Below, one piece after another: positions 1 through 7,893 of a stretch of 29,216 nucleotides of DNA (positions are counted from its first letter, which is position 1; every line of letters starts with the position of its first letter). Position numbers and translations under genes: made by a program. Below the pieces are notes generated by a model. It ran no database searches and was not told the origin of the DNA. It worked only from the letters and a program-made list of their open reading frames with translations. The stretch is from an uncultured Bacilli bacterium (GTDB taxonomy: Bacteria; Bacillota_I; Bacilli_A; RF39; UBA660). Location: assembly GCA_947632495.1 (NCBI GenBank), contig CANRPL010000007.1, forward strand, positions 1-29,216. The letters are read 5' to 3'.

Positions 1-75
1 TGGGACTCGAACCCACACGATATTGCTACCACTGGATTTTGAGTCCAGCGCGTCTACCAATTCCGCCACACAGGC
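1..75 (-). tRNA. tRNA-Leu (anticodon CAA), 3' end cut by window edge
   Basis: Read on the minus strand, the gene starts GCCTGTG at position 75, followed by the D-arm GGCGGAATTGGTAGACGC. The anticodon stem is CTGGA/TCCAG around the loop CTCAAAA, so the anticodon is CAA (window positions 39-41, minus), which decodes UUG. A long variable arm, typical of the class II tRNAs (Leu/Ser/Tyr), and a TTCGAGT T-loop follow. The last T-stem base, the 3' acceptor strand and the discriminator lie beyond position 1. Confidence 0.93.
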
Positions 76-86
76 ATTACAAAATC

Positions 87-95
87 ATTATAGCA
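87..95 (-). promoter_or_regulatory. Extended -10 element for tRNA-Leu
   Basis: On the minus strand TGCTATAAT lies 11 bases upstream of the first tRNA base, the usual distance for a tRNA promoter. No good -35 is seen at 17 bp (ATTAAA), which an extended -10 can tolerate. Confidence 0.55.
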
Positions 96-158
96 TACAT
101 TTAGAAAATTTTAATAATAAATTATAAAAAATATAAAAATAAATTATATGCTTCTTTA

Positions 159-167
159 TGATATAAT
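159..167 (+). promoter_or_regulatory. Extended -10 element for the yfhO-family gene
   Basis: TGATATAAT is a perfect -10 hexamer with an upstream TGn, 24 bases before the ATG. The -35 region is poor. It is divergent from the tRNA promoter; the two share the AT-rich interval 76-191. Confidence 0.55.
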
Positions 168-191
168 TTAAGTAGTGATAGTGGTGATTTA

Positions 192-2591
192 ATGACAAAA
201 GCAATTAAAAAGTACAAATACTATTTGTTAGCCTTTATACTTCCACTTGCTATTTTTGTAGCAATGTTATGGGTTGGAGGAGTCTTTACTTCTAAATCTA
301 TTATTTTTTCTGATTTAAGTGCCCAATACGTTCCAGAATTAGAGTATTTAAGAGATTTATTACATGGTAATGCCTCATTTCCCTATACTTTAGAAAAGGG
401 ACTAGGAGGTACAATGTATGGAGCTTTTTTCTATGCTTTAGCTAATCCCCTAAATTTATTGATATATTTTTTTGATGATGTAGAATTATTTATCATTTGT
501 TTAGTAACTTTTAAGATTGCTTTATCAGGACTAACGATGTATACCTTTTTAAATCACAAATATCAAGGTAATTCTCTTCATTCACTTATCTTCTCTTTAG
601 CCTATGCCTTGATGAGTTATAATTTAGTTTATTTTTTAAACTATATGTGGTTAGATAGTGTCGTTTTAGCACCTCTTATCTTTCTAGGCATTGAAAATAT
701 ATGCGCTAAAAAGAGTGATGTTTTATATATTGTGACTCTTTTTCTAGGTATCGTTTTAAATTATTACACAGGTTATATTTTAACTATTGGATCTATTTTG
801 TATTATATCTATCAACTATATGTTAGTTATCCCGAAGAAAAATGGTTTAAAAATAATTATAAAAAAATACTACGTTTCTTCTTTTTAACTTTCTTAATTG
901 GATTGATGACAATGTTTATTTTAATACCTATTGCCTATGAGTCTATTAATTATGCCCGTATTGATACAAATAAGCGATTACTATTTAATTATAATTTTTT
1001 ATCTTTTTTTGCGTCTAATACCATTGGCTTTGGTAATTTCACTAACCCACTAAATTATTATGGCTTTTTGATTTATGCTGGTACAGTAATGGTACCACTA
1101 GTTATTTATTATTTTTCAAGTAGTAGTGTATCTAAAAGGGAAAAAAGGGCCACTGCCATAATGTATTTGTTCTTTCTTCTTCCTACTATTATTACGCCTC
1201 TAAACGCTTTGTGGCATCTTTTTACTTATCCTCAAGGATTTAATTATCGATATAGCTTTTTAACAACACTCTTTTCAATTATGATTGCCTTTAAAGCTTT
1301 TAGACTAATGGATGGGTCAAAAAAACATTTAAAAATAGCTTATATTCTATTAGTTATTGTTTTTTCATCATTAATATATTTATCATATAGCACACCAGAA
1401 TATTATATTTATCTTTCACCATTAAAGATTATGGTAACGCTTATTTTACTACTTATAAGCTTTCTATTAGTAGCATATAAGCGTAGACAGGTAATACTTG
1501 TTTTGTTATGTTTAGAATTAGTTTTAAACGTCTTTTGGTTATCACACGATACCAATTATTATTCTAAAAAGGAGCTTAATAGTATTCAAGAAAAGGTTGC
1601 ACAACTTGGTGATATCTGCCCTGACGATCAACGATGTGAGTCAATATATGGTAATACCCTTAATGCCTCTTTGCTTAATAACTATAATGGTTTAAATGTC
1701 TTTCTTTCAAGTTTAAATGAAAGGCCTGTTGATTTCTTGTTGCAAGCTGAAGATTTTGGAACGATAGCCAATTTCTTTGAGTATCAAAATAATGATCTAG
1801 CTTTAGAAACCATTTTAGGGGTAAAATACATTTTGTATGATAAAAAAGTATCGGGATATAATGAAATAAAGAGTTTTAAAATTAAAGATAAAACAGCGCA
1901 TTTATTAGAGAATCCATACGCTTTACCCTTGATGTATTCTGTCAATCCACAAATCAAGAAATTTACTAGTACAAAGAGGGGATTCAAATACTTAAATGAA
2001 GTACTAAACGCTATGAATGATGATAGTGTAAGTTATTTGTATGAGTTACCTTCAAAAAAGATAGATGGAAGACATTATGAATTAGCAGGTGGAGATTATC
2101 CTTACGTATATATTGATACTAAAGAACCACCTATAGGTGTTGAAGAAAGTTCTAAATCTAGCAACCATTATGGTATTATTTATGATGTCAACCATGAAGT
2201 GATTGAACTAGAATTTGCCAAAGATGTAGATAACCTAAAAGCATATACGCTTGATTTAGATAAGTTAAAAGAATTTGTCGATAAACGCAAGAGTGTTATA
2301 ATTGATCAAAATGAAGGCAATTATCTTAAAGGGCATATGGATTTAGCATCATCTACGACTATATTTACCTCTATTCCTTATGAAAAGGGTTGGAATGTTT
2401 ATGTTGATGGAAATAAAGTTAAAACATATGAAGTTTTAGATGCTTTTATAGCTTTCGATTTAAATTCGGGTAATCATGTTATTGAATTTAAATATACTAC
2501 ACCTGGGCTAAAATTAGGGATAGGAATAAGCCTTTTAAGTATGTTGGTACTATTTATTTATGAATTAAAAAAGAAGAAAGTAATCGATTAA
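192..2591 (+). CDS. YfhO-family polytopic membrane protein (predicted GT-C-type glycosyltransferase)
   Basis: This 799-residue protein has about a dozen hydrophobic helices in residues 10-450, a long extracytoplasmic domain of about 300 residues, and a last membrane helix near 773-790 followed by a Lys-rich end. The N-terminal layout, with SDLSAQYVPE in the first external loop (about 39-48) and a GLGGTMYG segment after it, is what I recognise from the YfhO family. In Bacillus, YfhO proteins are linked to glycosylation of lipoteichoic acid or other wall polymers; the acidic residue in the first loop fits a lipid-phosphate-sugar-dependent GT-C enzyme. That role is inferred from the family. A GGTGAT ribosome site precedes the ATG. 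The stop codon overlaps that of the convergent scpB. Slightly shorter than the usual 850-900 residues. Confidence 0.8.
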   Translation: MTKAIKKYKYYLLAFILPLAIFVAMLWVGGVFTSKSIIFSDLSAQYVPELEYLRDLLHGNASFPYTLEKGLGGTMYGAFFYALANPLNLLIYFFDDVELFIICLVTFKIALSGLTMYTFLNHKYQGNSLHSLIFSLAYALMSYNLVYFLNYMWLDSVVLAPLIFLGIENICAKKSDVLYIVTLFLGIVLNYYTGYILTIGSILYYIYQLYVSYPEEKWFKNNYKKILRFFFLTFLIGLMTMFILIPIAYESINYARIDTNKRLLFNYNFLSFFASNTIGFGNFTNPLNYYGFLIYAGTVMVPLVIYYFSSSSVSKREKRATAIMYLFFLLPTIITPLNALWHLFTYPQGFNYRYSFLTTLFSIMIAFKAFRLMDGSKKHLKIAYILLVIVFSSLIYLSYSTPEYYIYLSPLKIMVTLILLLISFLLVAYKRRQVILVLLCLELVLNVFWLSHDTNYYSKKELNSIQEKVAQLGDICPDDQRCESIYGNTLNASLLNNYNGLNVFLSSLNERPVDFLLQAEDFGTIANFFEYQNNDLALETILGVKYILYDKKVSGYNEIKSFKIKDKTAHLLENPYALPLMYSVNPQIKKFTSTKRGFKYLNEVLNAMNDDSVSYLYELPSKKIDGRHYELAGGDYPYVYIDTKEPPIGVEESSKSSNHYGIIYDVNHEVIELEFAKDVDNLKAYTLDLDKLKEFVDKRKSVIIDQNEGNYLKGHMDLASSTTIFTSIPYEKGWNVYVDGNKVKTYEVLDAFIAFDLNSGNHVIEFKYTTPGLKLGIGISLLSMLVLFIYELKKKKVID

Positions 2592-2602
2592 CTTTCTTCT
2601 TT
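2570..2602. terminator. Candidate bidirectional terminator between yfhO and scpB
   Basis: A perfect 12-bp inverted repeat, AAAGAAGAAAGT / ACTTTCTTCTTT, with a 9-base loop spans the two overlapping gene ends. It is flanked by A-rich sequence on the left and T-rich on the right, so it could end transcripts from both sides. The stem is weak (4 G-C pairs of 12) and also encodes Lys/Ser residues of both proteins, so its function is uncertain. Confidence 0.4.
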
Positions 2603-3142
2603 ATATTTTGATTCAAATAAGTTAGTGACCGAATTGTCTTCCTCAATTGGTTTTAATTCTGGCAGATCATCGATACTATTTAGGCCAAAGTAATCTAAAA
2701 AATCATTAGTTACACCATATAATTTAGGATGTCCAGCTAAATCAGCTCGTCCAACTTCCTGAATGAGATTTTTTAGTAATAATTTACGAACAACATAGGA
2801 GCTATTAACACCTCTTATTTCATCTACTTCAATACGTGTTATTGGCTCGTTATAAGCGATAATAGCAAGCGTTTCTAAAGCTGATTCGCTTAAATTACTA
2901 TTTTCTTCTTCAAAAGTTAGTTGCTGGTATAATTCTTTATGAATTTCTTTGGTTGTAAGTTTATAACGATTACCAAGGAGTTCTAGTTGAATGCCACGAT
3001 CATCACTCTGGTAGTCATCATATAATTCTTTAAGACTTTTCTTAACTTCTTCTCTTTCACCTTTGGTTAAGTTAACTAACTCATCTAGCGTTAAACCATC
3101 GCTACCTTTAACAAAAAGAAGTCCTTCAATCATGGCTTTCAT
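2588..3142 (-). CDS. scpB: Segregation and condensation protein B
   Basis: This 184-residue protein has the two winged-helix domains typical of ScpB. Recognisable blocks are LETLAIIAYNEPITRIEVDE (about 87-106), RGVNSSYVVRKLL (109-121) and GRADLAGHPKLYGVT (131-145), the last being the family signature. ScpB dimers bind ScpA and, with SMC, form the bacterial condensin that organises and segregates chromosomes in the cytoplasm. The start is an ATG whose first bases overlap the TGA stop of scpA (4-bp ATGA), implying translational coupling. A second in-frame ATG three codons later is possible. The 3' end overlaps yfhO by 4 bp. Confidence 0.95.
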   Translation of the reverse strand: MKAMIEGLLFVKGSDGLTLDELVNLTKGEREEVKKSLKELYDDYQSDDRGIQLELLGNRYKLTTKEIHKELYQQLTFEEENSNLSESALETLAIIAYNEPITRIEVDEIRGVNSSYVVRKLLLKNLIQEVGRADLAGHPKLYGVTNDFLDYFGLNSIDDLPELKPIEEDNSVTNLFESKYKEES

Positions 3143-3849
3143 TTAACCACCTCTTTAGCTTGAATAATAATATTCTCAAAATTATGATCTTGTTTTATTT
3201 CAATTTCTTGCTTGCGTGACATATTTAAAATAGCAAGAAAAGTAACGACGACATCTTCTTTGGTTATTTGATCAAATAGTTCTAAAAAGTTTACTTTTTT
3301 CTTTTGACGTAATATATCTCTAATTTCAATACTTCTTTTACCAATGGAATATTCCTTATTCGTAACTTTTGTCGTTAATGGCTTAGCTGCTTCCTTATTT
3401 TGTAAAAATTTGGTTAGGGAAGCAACTAAATCATCTAAATTAACACCTAAATCAAGATTATCAACTTCGACACGATATTCTTCTAATGTTGGTTCACGTG
3501 TATATATCTCTTTACGAAGAGCTTCATATTCTCTTAATTTTTCAGTACTCTCTTTATAGGCTTGATAATCTAATAAACGGTTAATTAATTCTGTTTTAGG
3601 ATCTTCTTCCTCTTCCTCATCATGTGGAAGTAAAGTTCTAGATTTCATTTCGATTAAATCTGATGCCATTACTAAGTATTCACTGGCAATATTGAGATTT
3701 AATTCTTCCATTTTATTAATGTAATCTAAATACTGCTTTGTTATATCATCAATGCTGATATCAAAAATGTCGATATCAGCCTTTTTAATAAGATGTAAAA
3801 GCAAATCTAATGGTCCTTCAAAAAGAGGTAAAACAACATTGTATTCCAT
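3139..3849 (-). CDS. scpA: Segregation and condensation protein A
   Basis: This 236-residue kleisin is of usual ScpA length. The N-terminal FEGPLDLLLHLIKKADIDIF (about 10-29) is the family hallmark that contacts the SMC neck, followed by the YLVMASDLIEMKSRTLLP helix (59-76) and an acidic DEEEEEDP stretch. The C-terminal winged helix (about 170-215, FLELFDQITKEDVVVTFLAI) would bind the SMC head. It links SMC heads and carries ScpB. The gene is the first of a two-gene unit with scpB, has its own consensus promoter, and an AGGTGAT ribosome site in front of the ATG. It ends in TGA, showing that TGA is a stop here. Confidence 0.96.
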   Translation of the reverse strand: MEYNVVLPLFEGPLDLLLHLIKKADIDIFDISIDDITKQYLDYINKMEELNLNIASEYLVMASDLIEMKSRTLLPHDEEEEEDPKTELINRLLDYQAYKESTEKLREYEALRKEIYTREPTLEEYRVEVDNLDLGVNLDDLVASLTKFLQNKEAAKPLTTKVTNKEYSIGKRSIEIRDILRQKKKVNFLELFDQITKEDVVVTFLAILNMSRKQEIEIKQDHNFENIIIQAKEVVK

Positions 3850-3875
3850 TAAATCACCTACCCAACAGCACTTTA

Positions 3876-3904
3876 ATTATAAACTTTTTTAATTATTATT
3901 TCAA
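3876..3904 (-). promoter_or_regulatory. Sigma-A promoter of scpA-scpB
   Basis: On the minus strand TTGAAA (3899-3904) and TATAAT (3876-3881) are separated by exactly 17 bp. The -10 lies 26 bases upstream of the scpA ATG, giving a short leader that contains the AGGTGAT ribosome site. Confidence 0.8.
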
Positions 3905-3960
3905 TATCACCCATTTTTACCTTTTTATCAAAAAAACTTTTTTTTTACTAAAATTTAAGG

Positions 3961-3966
3961 TATACT
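3961..3966 (+). promoter_or_regulatory. -10 element for the 534-aa membrane protein gene
   Basis: TATACT stands 32 bases before the ATG. The -35 area is a T-run (TTTTTT at 17 bp) and is poor. The following bases (TATACTATATGTAG) closely resemble those of the promoter before 6507 (TATACTATTTGTAG), so the two units may be co-regulated. Confidence 0.45.
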
Positions 3967-3998
3967 ATATGTAGACTAAAAATAGGAAGGGGATTTAT

Positions 3999-5603
3999 AT
4001 GGTTTTAAAGAAACCTTATGCCTTTTTAATAAGACACTTTAAATTATTACATTTAATATTTACGGGTTTATTTGTTTATCTTATTGTTCGCATGGCATCA
4101 ATCATTGATTTTATTTCAGGTTATTTAGATTCTGATCTTACAATGCTTACCAATGAACAATTCGATTCCATTTTTTCTTGGTTAGATTTTGTAATGCCGA
4201 TTATTGTGTTAGCGTTCTCATCTCTACTACTTTTTATTATGACATTAAAGAAGAAGCCTAACAAATTATACTTATTTGCGGTAATTACTAGTGCATTTAC
4301 GATTTTTACTACATTATATGGTTATTTTACATTACAAATTTTGACTAAAGATTGGATTGAAGTTTCACGATTAAACATCGTGTCTGACTTCTACTTATTT
4401 GGCATGGTAGCGAATATCTTCCTATGCGGTATGAGTCTTTCTCGTGCTCTTGGATTTAACTTCGGCCGCTTTGATTTTAATAGTGATCTTTCTAAATTTG
4501 AATTGACGGAAGAAGATGACGCTGAATTTGAGGTCTCTTTCGATTTTGATATTAATGATGTTAAGAGAAACGCAAAAAAGAGTTTCCGCTATGCTGGTTA
4601 TTTTTATAAAGAAAATAAGAAACTAATTCTTTGGACAATTGCTTGTGTTGTTTTAGTATCGGGGCTATATTTTGGCTATTCTTTATTAAAATATCGTAAA
4701 GATGTTACTAAAGGTAATATTCTAGAATATAATGGTTTCACACTAAAAGTTAATGATGCTTATATCGTTAATACTGACGCTAAAGGTAATGCTATTAAAG
4801 ATGGTACTAGTTTATTAGTTGTTGCGACAGAACTTACTAATATAGGTTATAAAGTTCCTAAAGCTTTTGCTAGCGGGGCTATCAGTGTTAGCATTGGTAC
4901 TGATATATATTATCCAACTAATAAATATAATGATAACGTTACTGATTTAGGTGAAGTTTATAATTCTGAAAAGATTAATGCTAATAGCACTGTTCGTAAT
5001 TTATTTGTATTTAAAGTACCTAAAAATCATCTTCATAGCAAGATATTACTAGGATATCGTGATATAGACGGTAAACAAAATCATTATTTACGTTTATCGC
5101 CAACTGATTATACAGCTGCAGATAATAAGATTGTTGAAAGCTTCCTTACAGAAGAGTTACCACTAGAAAACGCTGCTATTAAGGATGCCAAGATTGTCAT
5201 CAATGATTTTAAAATTGATAGTAGTTATACGATTAATTATCAATTCTGCGCTCGAGAGAATCGTTGCATCAACTCGGTAGAATATATTAGGCCACAATAT
5301 ACTTCTTCTAGTTATGATAAAGCTATTATCAAATTGACAGGAGAGTTTGATTTATCAAAAGTTGATAATTACAATGATTTCTTTAGACTTTTCAATAGTT
5401 TTGGTTATATTGAATATACACTTGATGGTAAAATAAAACGTCAATCATCAGCATTTTCTCAATTAAAACCAACTCGCCTTGTTCAGAAAGATACTTATTA
5501 TATTGAGGTCTTTGATGAGATAAAGAATGCTACTAATATTTGTCTAGGTTTAAAAATTAGAAATGTTGATTATCGTTATTATTTAACGACGGGAAGGAGC
5601 TAA
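3999..5603 (+). CDS. Unrecognised membrane protein with C-terminal extracytoplasmic domain
   Basis: I do not recognise this 534-residue protein as a named family. Four membrane helices (about 15-40, 62-83, 88-112, 127-150) are followed by an acidic cytosolic stretch rich in Asp/Glu/Phe (about 160-190), a fifth helix (about 209-229) and a 300-residue outside domain. The start of that domain (NGFTLKVNDAYIV, then TSLLVVATELTNIG) has the beta-strand pattern of DUF4352/telokin-like Ig folds. Later it holds a Cys pair (CARENRC). The gene starts with ATG after an AGGAAGGGG ribosome site, and the next gene begins 1 base after its stop, so the two proteins are probably made together. It opens the surface-apparatus locus and may be an accessory or scaffold subunit, which is inference from position only. 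Confidence 0.75.
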   Translation: MVLKKPYAFLIRHFKLLHLIFTGLFVYLIVRMASIIDFISGYLDSDLTMLTNEQFDSIFSWLDFVMPIIVLAFSSLLLFIMTLKKKPNKLYLFAVITSAFTIFTTLYGYFTLQILTKDWIEVSRLNIVSDFYLFGMVANIFLCGMSLSRALGFNFGRFDFNSDLSKFELTEEDDAEFEVSFDFDINDVKRNAKKSFRYAGYFYKENKKLILWTIACVVLVSGLYFGYSLLKYRKDVTKGNILEYNGFTLKVNDAYIVNTDAKGNAIKDGTSLLVVATELTNIGYKVPKAFASGAISVSIGTDIYYPTNKYNDNVTDLGEVYNSEKINANSTVRNLFVFKVPKNHLHSKILLGYRDIDGKQNHYLRLSPTDYTAADNKIVESFLTEELPLENAAIKDAKIVINDFKIDSSYTINYQFCARENRCINSVEYIRPQYTSSSYDKAIIKLTGEFDLSKVDNYNDFFRLFNSFGYIEYTLDGKIKRQSSAFSQLKPTRLVQKDTYYIEVFDEIKNATNICLGLKIRNVDYRYYLTTGRS

Positions 5604-5604
5604 T

Positions 5605-6291
5605 ATGAAAAAGGGATTATTTTTACTTATCGGATTAGTTATCTTTCCTATAACAAGTTATGCGGCTGTTCAAAGCTCTTTTGGTGGAACGATGTTTTGT
5701 ACTAGTCAAGAACAATCAGAAGTTATGGCTTTTGCAGCTAATGTTACCTTTTCTTATGAAACTATCGTTAATGACAATTCGGCAAGTTATGTTATCACCG
5801 TTAGCAATTTGACTGATGATATGATATTAGTTGATTCAACTGGGATTAAGACTTATAGCAATTTCAAAAGTAGTGGTAGTGAGATAAAAATTAAGACAGC
5901 TAATACTGGACAATATTCATTTGATATTTGGTCAAAAAAATGTAAGACACGTATAACAACTAAATCCATTTCTTTACCATACTTTAATGCTTATTATGCT
6001 GATCCTTTGTGTAAGGGATTGGAAGCTTACCCAATATGTCAAAAATGGAGTAATTATACAGCGACAAAAGAGCAATTTGAAAAGGCTGTTCAAGAATTAA
6101 AAAAAGAAATAAATGCTCCTAAAGACGATGATGAAGACGCTAGTGAAGGAAAAAAAGCTTGGTATGAAGAGATAACAACCTTCTTTGTTAAATATTGGTG
6201 GGCTTTAGTTTTAGTTTTAGTTTTAGTGGGCTTCATTGGTTATTTAATTAATCGGAAAAAGAAGAAAAATGAATATGATTTTAAACTATGA
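5605..6291 (+). CDS. Unrecognised secreted protein with C-terminal membrane anchor
   Basis: This 228-residue protein has an N-terminal signal peptide (MKKGLFLLIGLVIFPITSYA, cleavage after about residue 20), a beta-rich ectodomain with several Cys residues (CTSQEQ, KCKTR, CKGLEAYPICQKW), an acidic hinge (about 165-182) and a C-terminal helix (about 197-215) followed by a Lys/Arg-rich tail. This type I topology displays the domain outside the membrane. The gene lies one base after the 534-aa gene with its GGAAGGAG ribosome site inside it, so the pair forms one operon. It ends in TGA. An in-frame TTTTAG hexamer repeat encodes the Leu-Val run of the anchor. No family recognised; a role with the neighbouring pilus genes is inferred from position. 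Confidence 0.75.
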   Translation: MKKGLFLLIGLVIFPITSYAAVQSSFGGTMFCTSQEQSEVMAFAANVTFSYETIVNDNSASYVITVSNLTDDMILVDSTGIKTYSNFKSSGSEIKIKTANTGQYSFDIWSKKCKTRITTKSISLPYFNAYYADPLCKGLEAYPICQKWSNYTATKEQFEKAVQELKKEINAPKDDDEDASEGKKAWYEEITTFFVKYWWALVLVLVLVGFIGYLINRKKKKNEYDFKL

Positions 6292-6377
6292 TGTTTAAAA
6301 TCTTTTTCAGGTAATTCGATATTTAAAACAAAAAATACAAAATAAACATTTAAATACTAGTATAAAAAAAATTTTTA

Positions 6378-6386
6378 TGTTATACT
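6378..6386 (+). promoter_or_regulatory. Extended -10 promoter of the tad-like operon
   Basis: TGTTATACT (TGn plus TATACT) gives a predicted transcription start near 6393, about 114 bases before the first gene. The sequence after it (TATTTGTAG) resembles that at 3961. The -35 region is A/T-rich with no clear hexamer. Confidence 0.55.
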
Positions 6387-6451
6387 ATTTGTAGTATTTA
6401 TGATAGAGGGAGTGTCCAATACACTGTTTAAGGTCATAGTACTTGATTAGC

Positions 6452-6478
6452 CTAAAAGTTTATCACTTTAGTTTTTTT
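6452..6478 (+). promoter_or_regulatory. Terminator-like hairpin in the leader of the tad-like operon (candidate attenuator)
   Basis: CTAAAAGT (6452-6459) pairs with ACTTTAG (6465-6471), with one bulged A and a TTATC loop, and is followed at once by seven Ts (6472-6478). It lies between the promoter and the first gene of its own operon, so it would act as an attenuator rather than an end-of-gene terminator. A smaller hairpin AGTGT/ACACT (6411-6425) precedes it. A 16-codon ORF (6400-6450, ATG to TAG) ends two bases before the stem. The stem is AT-rich, so strength is uncertain. Confidence 0.45.
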
Positions 6479-6506
6479 GCTAGGAACATCGATAGGAGGT
6501 GACTAG

Positions 6507-6917
6507 ATGAAAGAATCTTTTTGGGCAGCGATGATTGTTATGTTAGGAATTATTTCCATTTTTTTGGTTTATTACTTTCAAACAGTCACGAATACTAGTG
6601 AGCACAATTATGAACTGCTTAAAGAAACTACCGAGGCAGCAATGTTTGATGCTTTAGATTTGCCAGCATATCGTAATGATGAGACAATCAGAATCGATCA
6701 GGAAAGATTTGTGGCAAGTTTCTATCGTCGCTTTGCTGAAGATGCTACACTAGCTCATGAATATAAGATTTATATTTATGACGTGCATCAAGAACCACCA
6801 AAGGTTAGTATTAAAGTTGATACTTTTGATATGTCAGCATGGTTCTCATTAGGCTCAAGTCAAACTAGGATCGCTCTTTCAAATAGAATAGATGCTATAC
6901 TAGAAACAAAATATTAA
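6507..6917 (+). CDS. TadE-like pseudopilin
   Basis: This 136-residue protein begins MKESFWAAMIVML, with a single N-terminal membrane helix (about 6-26) and then a mixed helical/beta domain without Cys. This is the layout of TadE/TadF-type minor pilins. The M-K-E-S start is shared with the proteins at 12898 and 13410 and, as MKEA, with the 77-aa pilin, so all four probably use the same insertion or processing route. An ideal AGGAGGTGA ribosome site precedes the ATG. It is the first gene of the operon that continues with cpaB, cpaF, tadB and tadC. It may be a minor pilin initiating the fibre; the exact role is inferred. Confidence 0.7.
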   Translation: MKESFWAAMIVMLGIISIFLVYYFQTVTNTSEHNYELLKETTEAAMFDALDLPAYRNDETIRIDQERFVASFYRRFAEDATLAHEYKIYIYDVHQEPPKVSIKVDTFDMSAWFSLGSSQTRIALSNRIDAILETKY

Positions 6918-6958
6918 TTAGTAAAAAATAAGAATCGTTTAGAGAGGGGAATAATTAT

Positions 6959-7867
6959 ATGAATAATTTAGCAATTTCAATGAAAAAATTTTTTACAAAT
7001 AAAAATACGGTAACCATAATTGGTGTAATAGCCATTTTAGCTATTTTGTATTTCTTATATACAAGTACTGTTAATAGCGCTACTAAACTAATAGAGGTTC
7101 CTGTTGCTGCTAAGACAATTAACCCACAAACAATAATCACAGCTGAAGATATTAAGTATATAAGCGTAGCTAGTGCTGCACGTCCAGATAATGTCGTTAT
7201 GCAAGAATCAGCTATTATTGATAAATATACTGGCGTAGGTGTTACAATTCCAGAAGGTAGTATGTTCTATCCAGAATTACTTGTTGAAAAGGAAGATTTA
7301 CCTGGTGACTGGTTAACTTTAGTTGGTACTGATGCTTTGGGTAATCCAGAAATTCCTTACCAATTCCCTGTTACTGTTACAACAACTTATGGTAACTCAA
7401 TTCAACCAGGCGATTATGTTGATTTTTATGTTCGTGCATATAACGAAAAAAACGTTTTGATGTTTGGTAAAATGATTGAAAACGTAAAGGTTTTATCAGT
7501 AACTGATGGTGATGGTAAAGACGTATTTAGAAGTACTAATGATATTGGTACTCCATCTTTCTTGGGTTTCGGATTACAAGCTGAACTATTTGATGTTCTA
7601 AAGAAAGCTGAATATATAAGTGGAACTCAAATTGAATTAATGGTTATTCCACATGGTGGTTTAGCTCCTGAAGAACCTTTAGAGGTTTATGTTTCAAGTG
7701 AGTATTTAAGAGACTTCATTCAAAATCAAACTCTTGAATTACCAAAGAACCCTGAACCTGTTACGCCAACTCCAGAAGAAGGTACTGAAGGAACTACTGA
7801 AGGAACCGAAGTAACGCCAACAGACTCTGCTGCTAGTACAACACCAGAAACTACTCCTGCTTCTTAA
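6959..7867 (+). CDS. CpaB/RcpC-like Flp pilus assembly protein (SAF domain)
   Basis: This 302-residue protein has one N-terminal membrane helix (about 16-36), then a SAF/CpaB segment: VEVPVAAKTINPQTIITAED (about 43-63) and the conserved GVGVTIPEGSMFYPELL (92-108). A beta-rich domain follows (PGDYVDFYVRA near 152-162), then a Thr/Glu/Pro-rich tail (about 262-302) that could span the wall. CpaB is part of the Tad assembly complex at the outer face of the cytoplasmic membrane. In Gram-negatives it meets the secretin; none is visible here, as expected for a single-membrane cell. Ribosome site GAGAGGGG lies before the ATG; the cpaF-like gene follows after 26 bases. Confidence 0.8.
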   Translation: MNNLAISMKKFFTNKNTVTIIGVIAILAILYFLYTSTVNSATKLIEVPVAAKTINPQTIITAEDIKYISVASAARPDNVVMQESAIIDKYTGVGVTIPEGSMFYPELLVEKEDLPGDWLTLVGTDALGNPEIPYQFPVTVTTTYGNSIQPGDYVDFYVRAYNEKNVLMFGKMIENVKVLSVTDGDGKDVFRSTNDIGTPSFLGFGLQAELFDVLKKAEYISGTQIELMVIPHGGLAPEEPLEVYVSSEYLRDFIQNQTLELPKNPEPVTPTPEEGTEGTTEGTEVTPTDSAASTTPETTPAS

Positions 7868-7893
7868 TATAACTTTCAAATAAAGGTATAATT

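Noticed and set aside
1..75. tRNA gene as attachment site of an integrated element
   Set aside because: The 3' end of the tRNA, where integrases usually act, points out of the window, and scpAB plus yfhO lie between it and the secretion genes. No integrase or direct repeat of the tRNA end was seen.
6204..6226. TTTTAG hexamer repeat as phase-variable tract
   Set aside because: The unit is a multiple of three, so slippage would not shift frame; it just encodes the Leu-Val anchor.
6393..6506. c-di-GMP or other known riboswitch before the tad operon
   Set aside because: The conserved bases of the c-di-GMP-I, T-box and preQ1 classes known to me are not present; only a generic terminator-like stem is supported.
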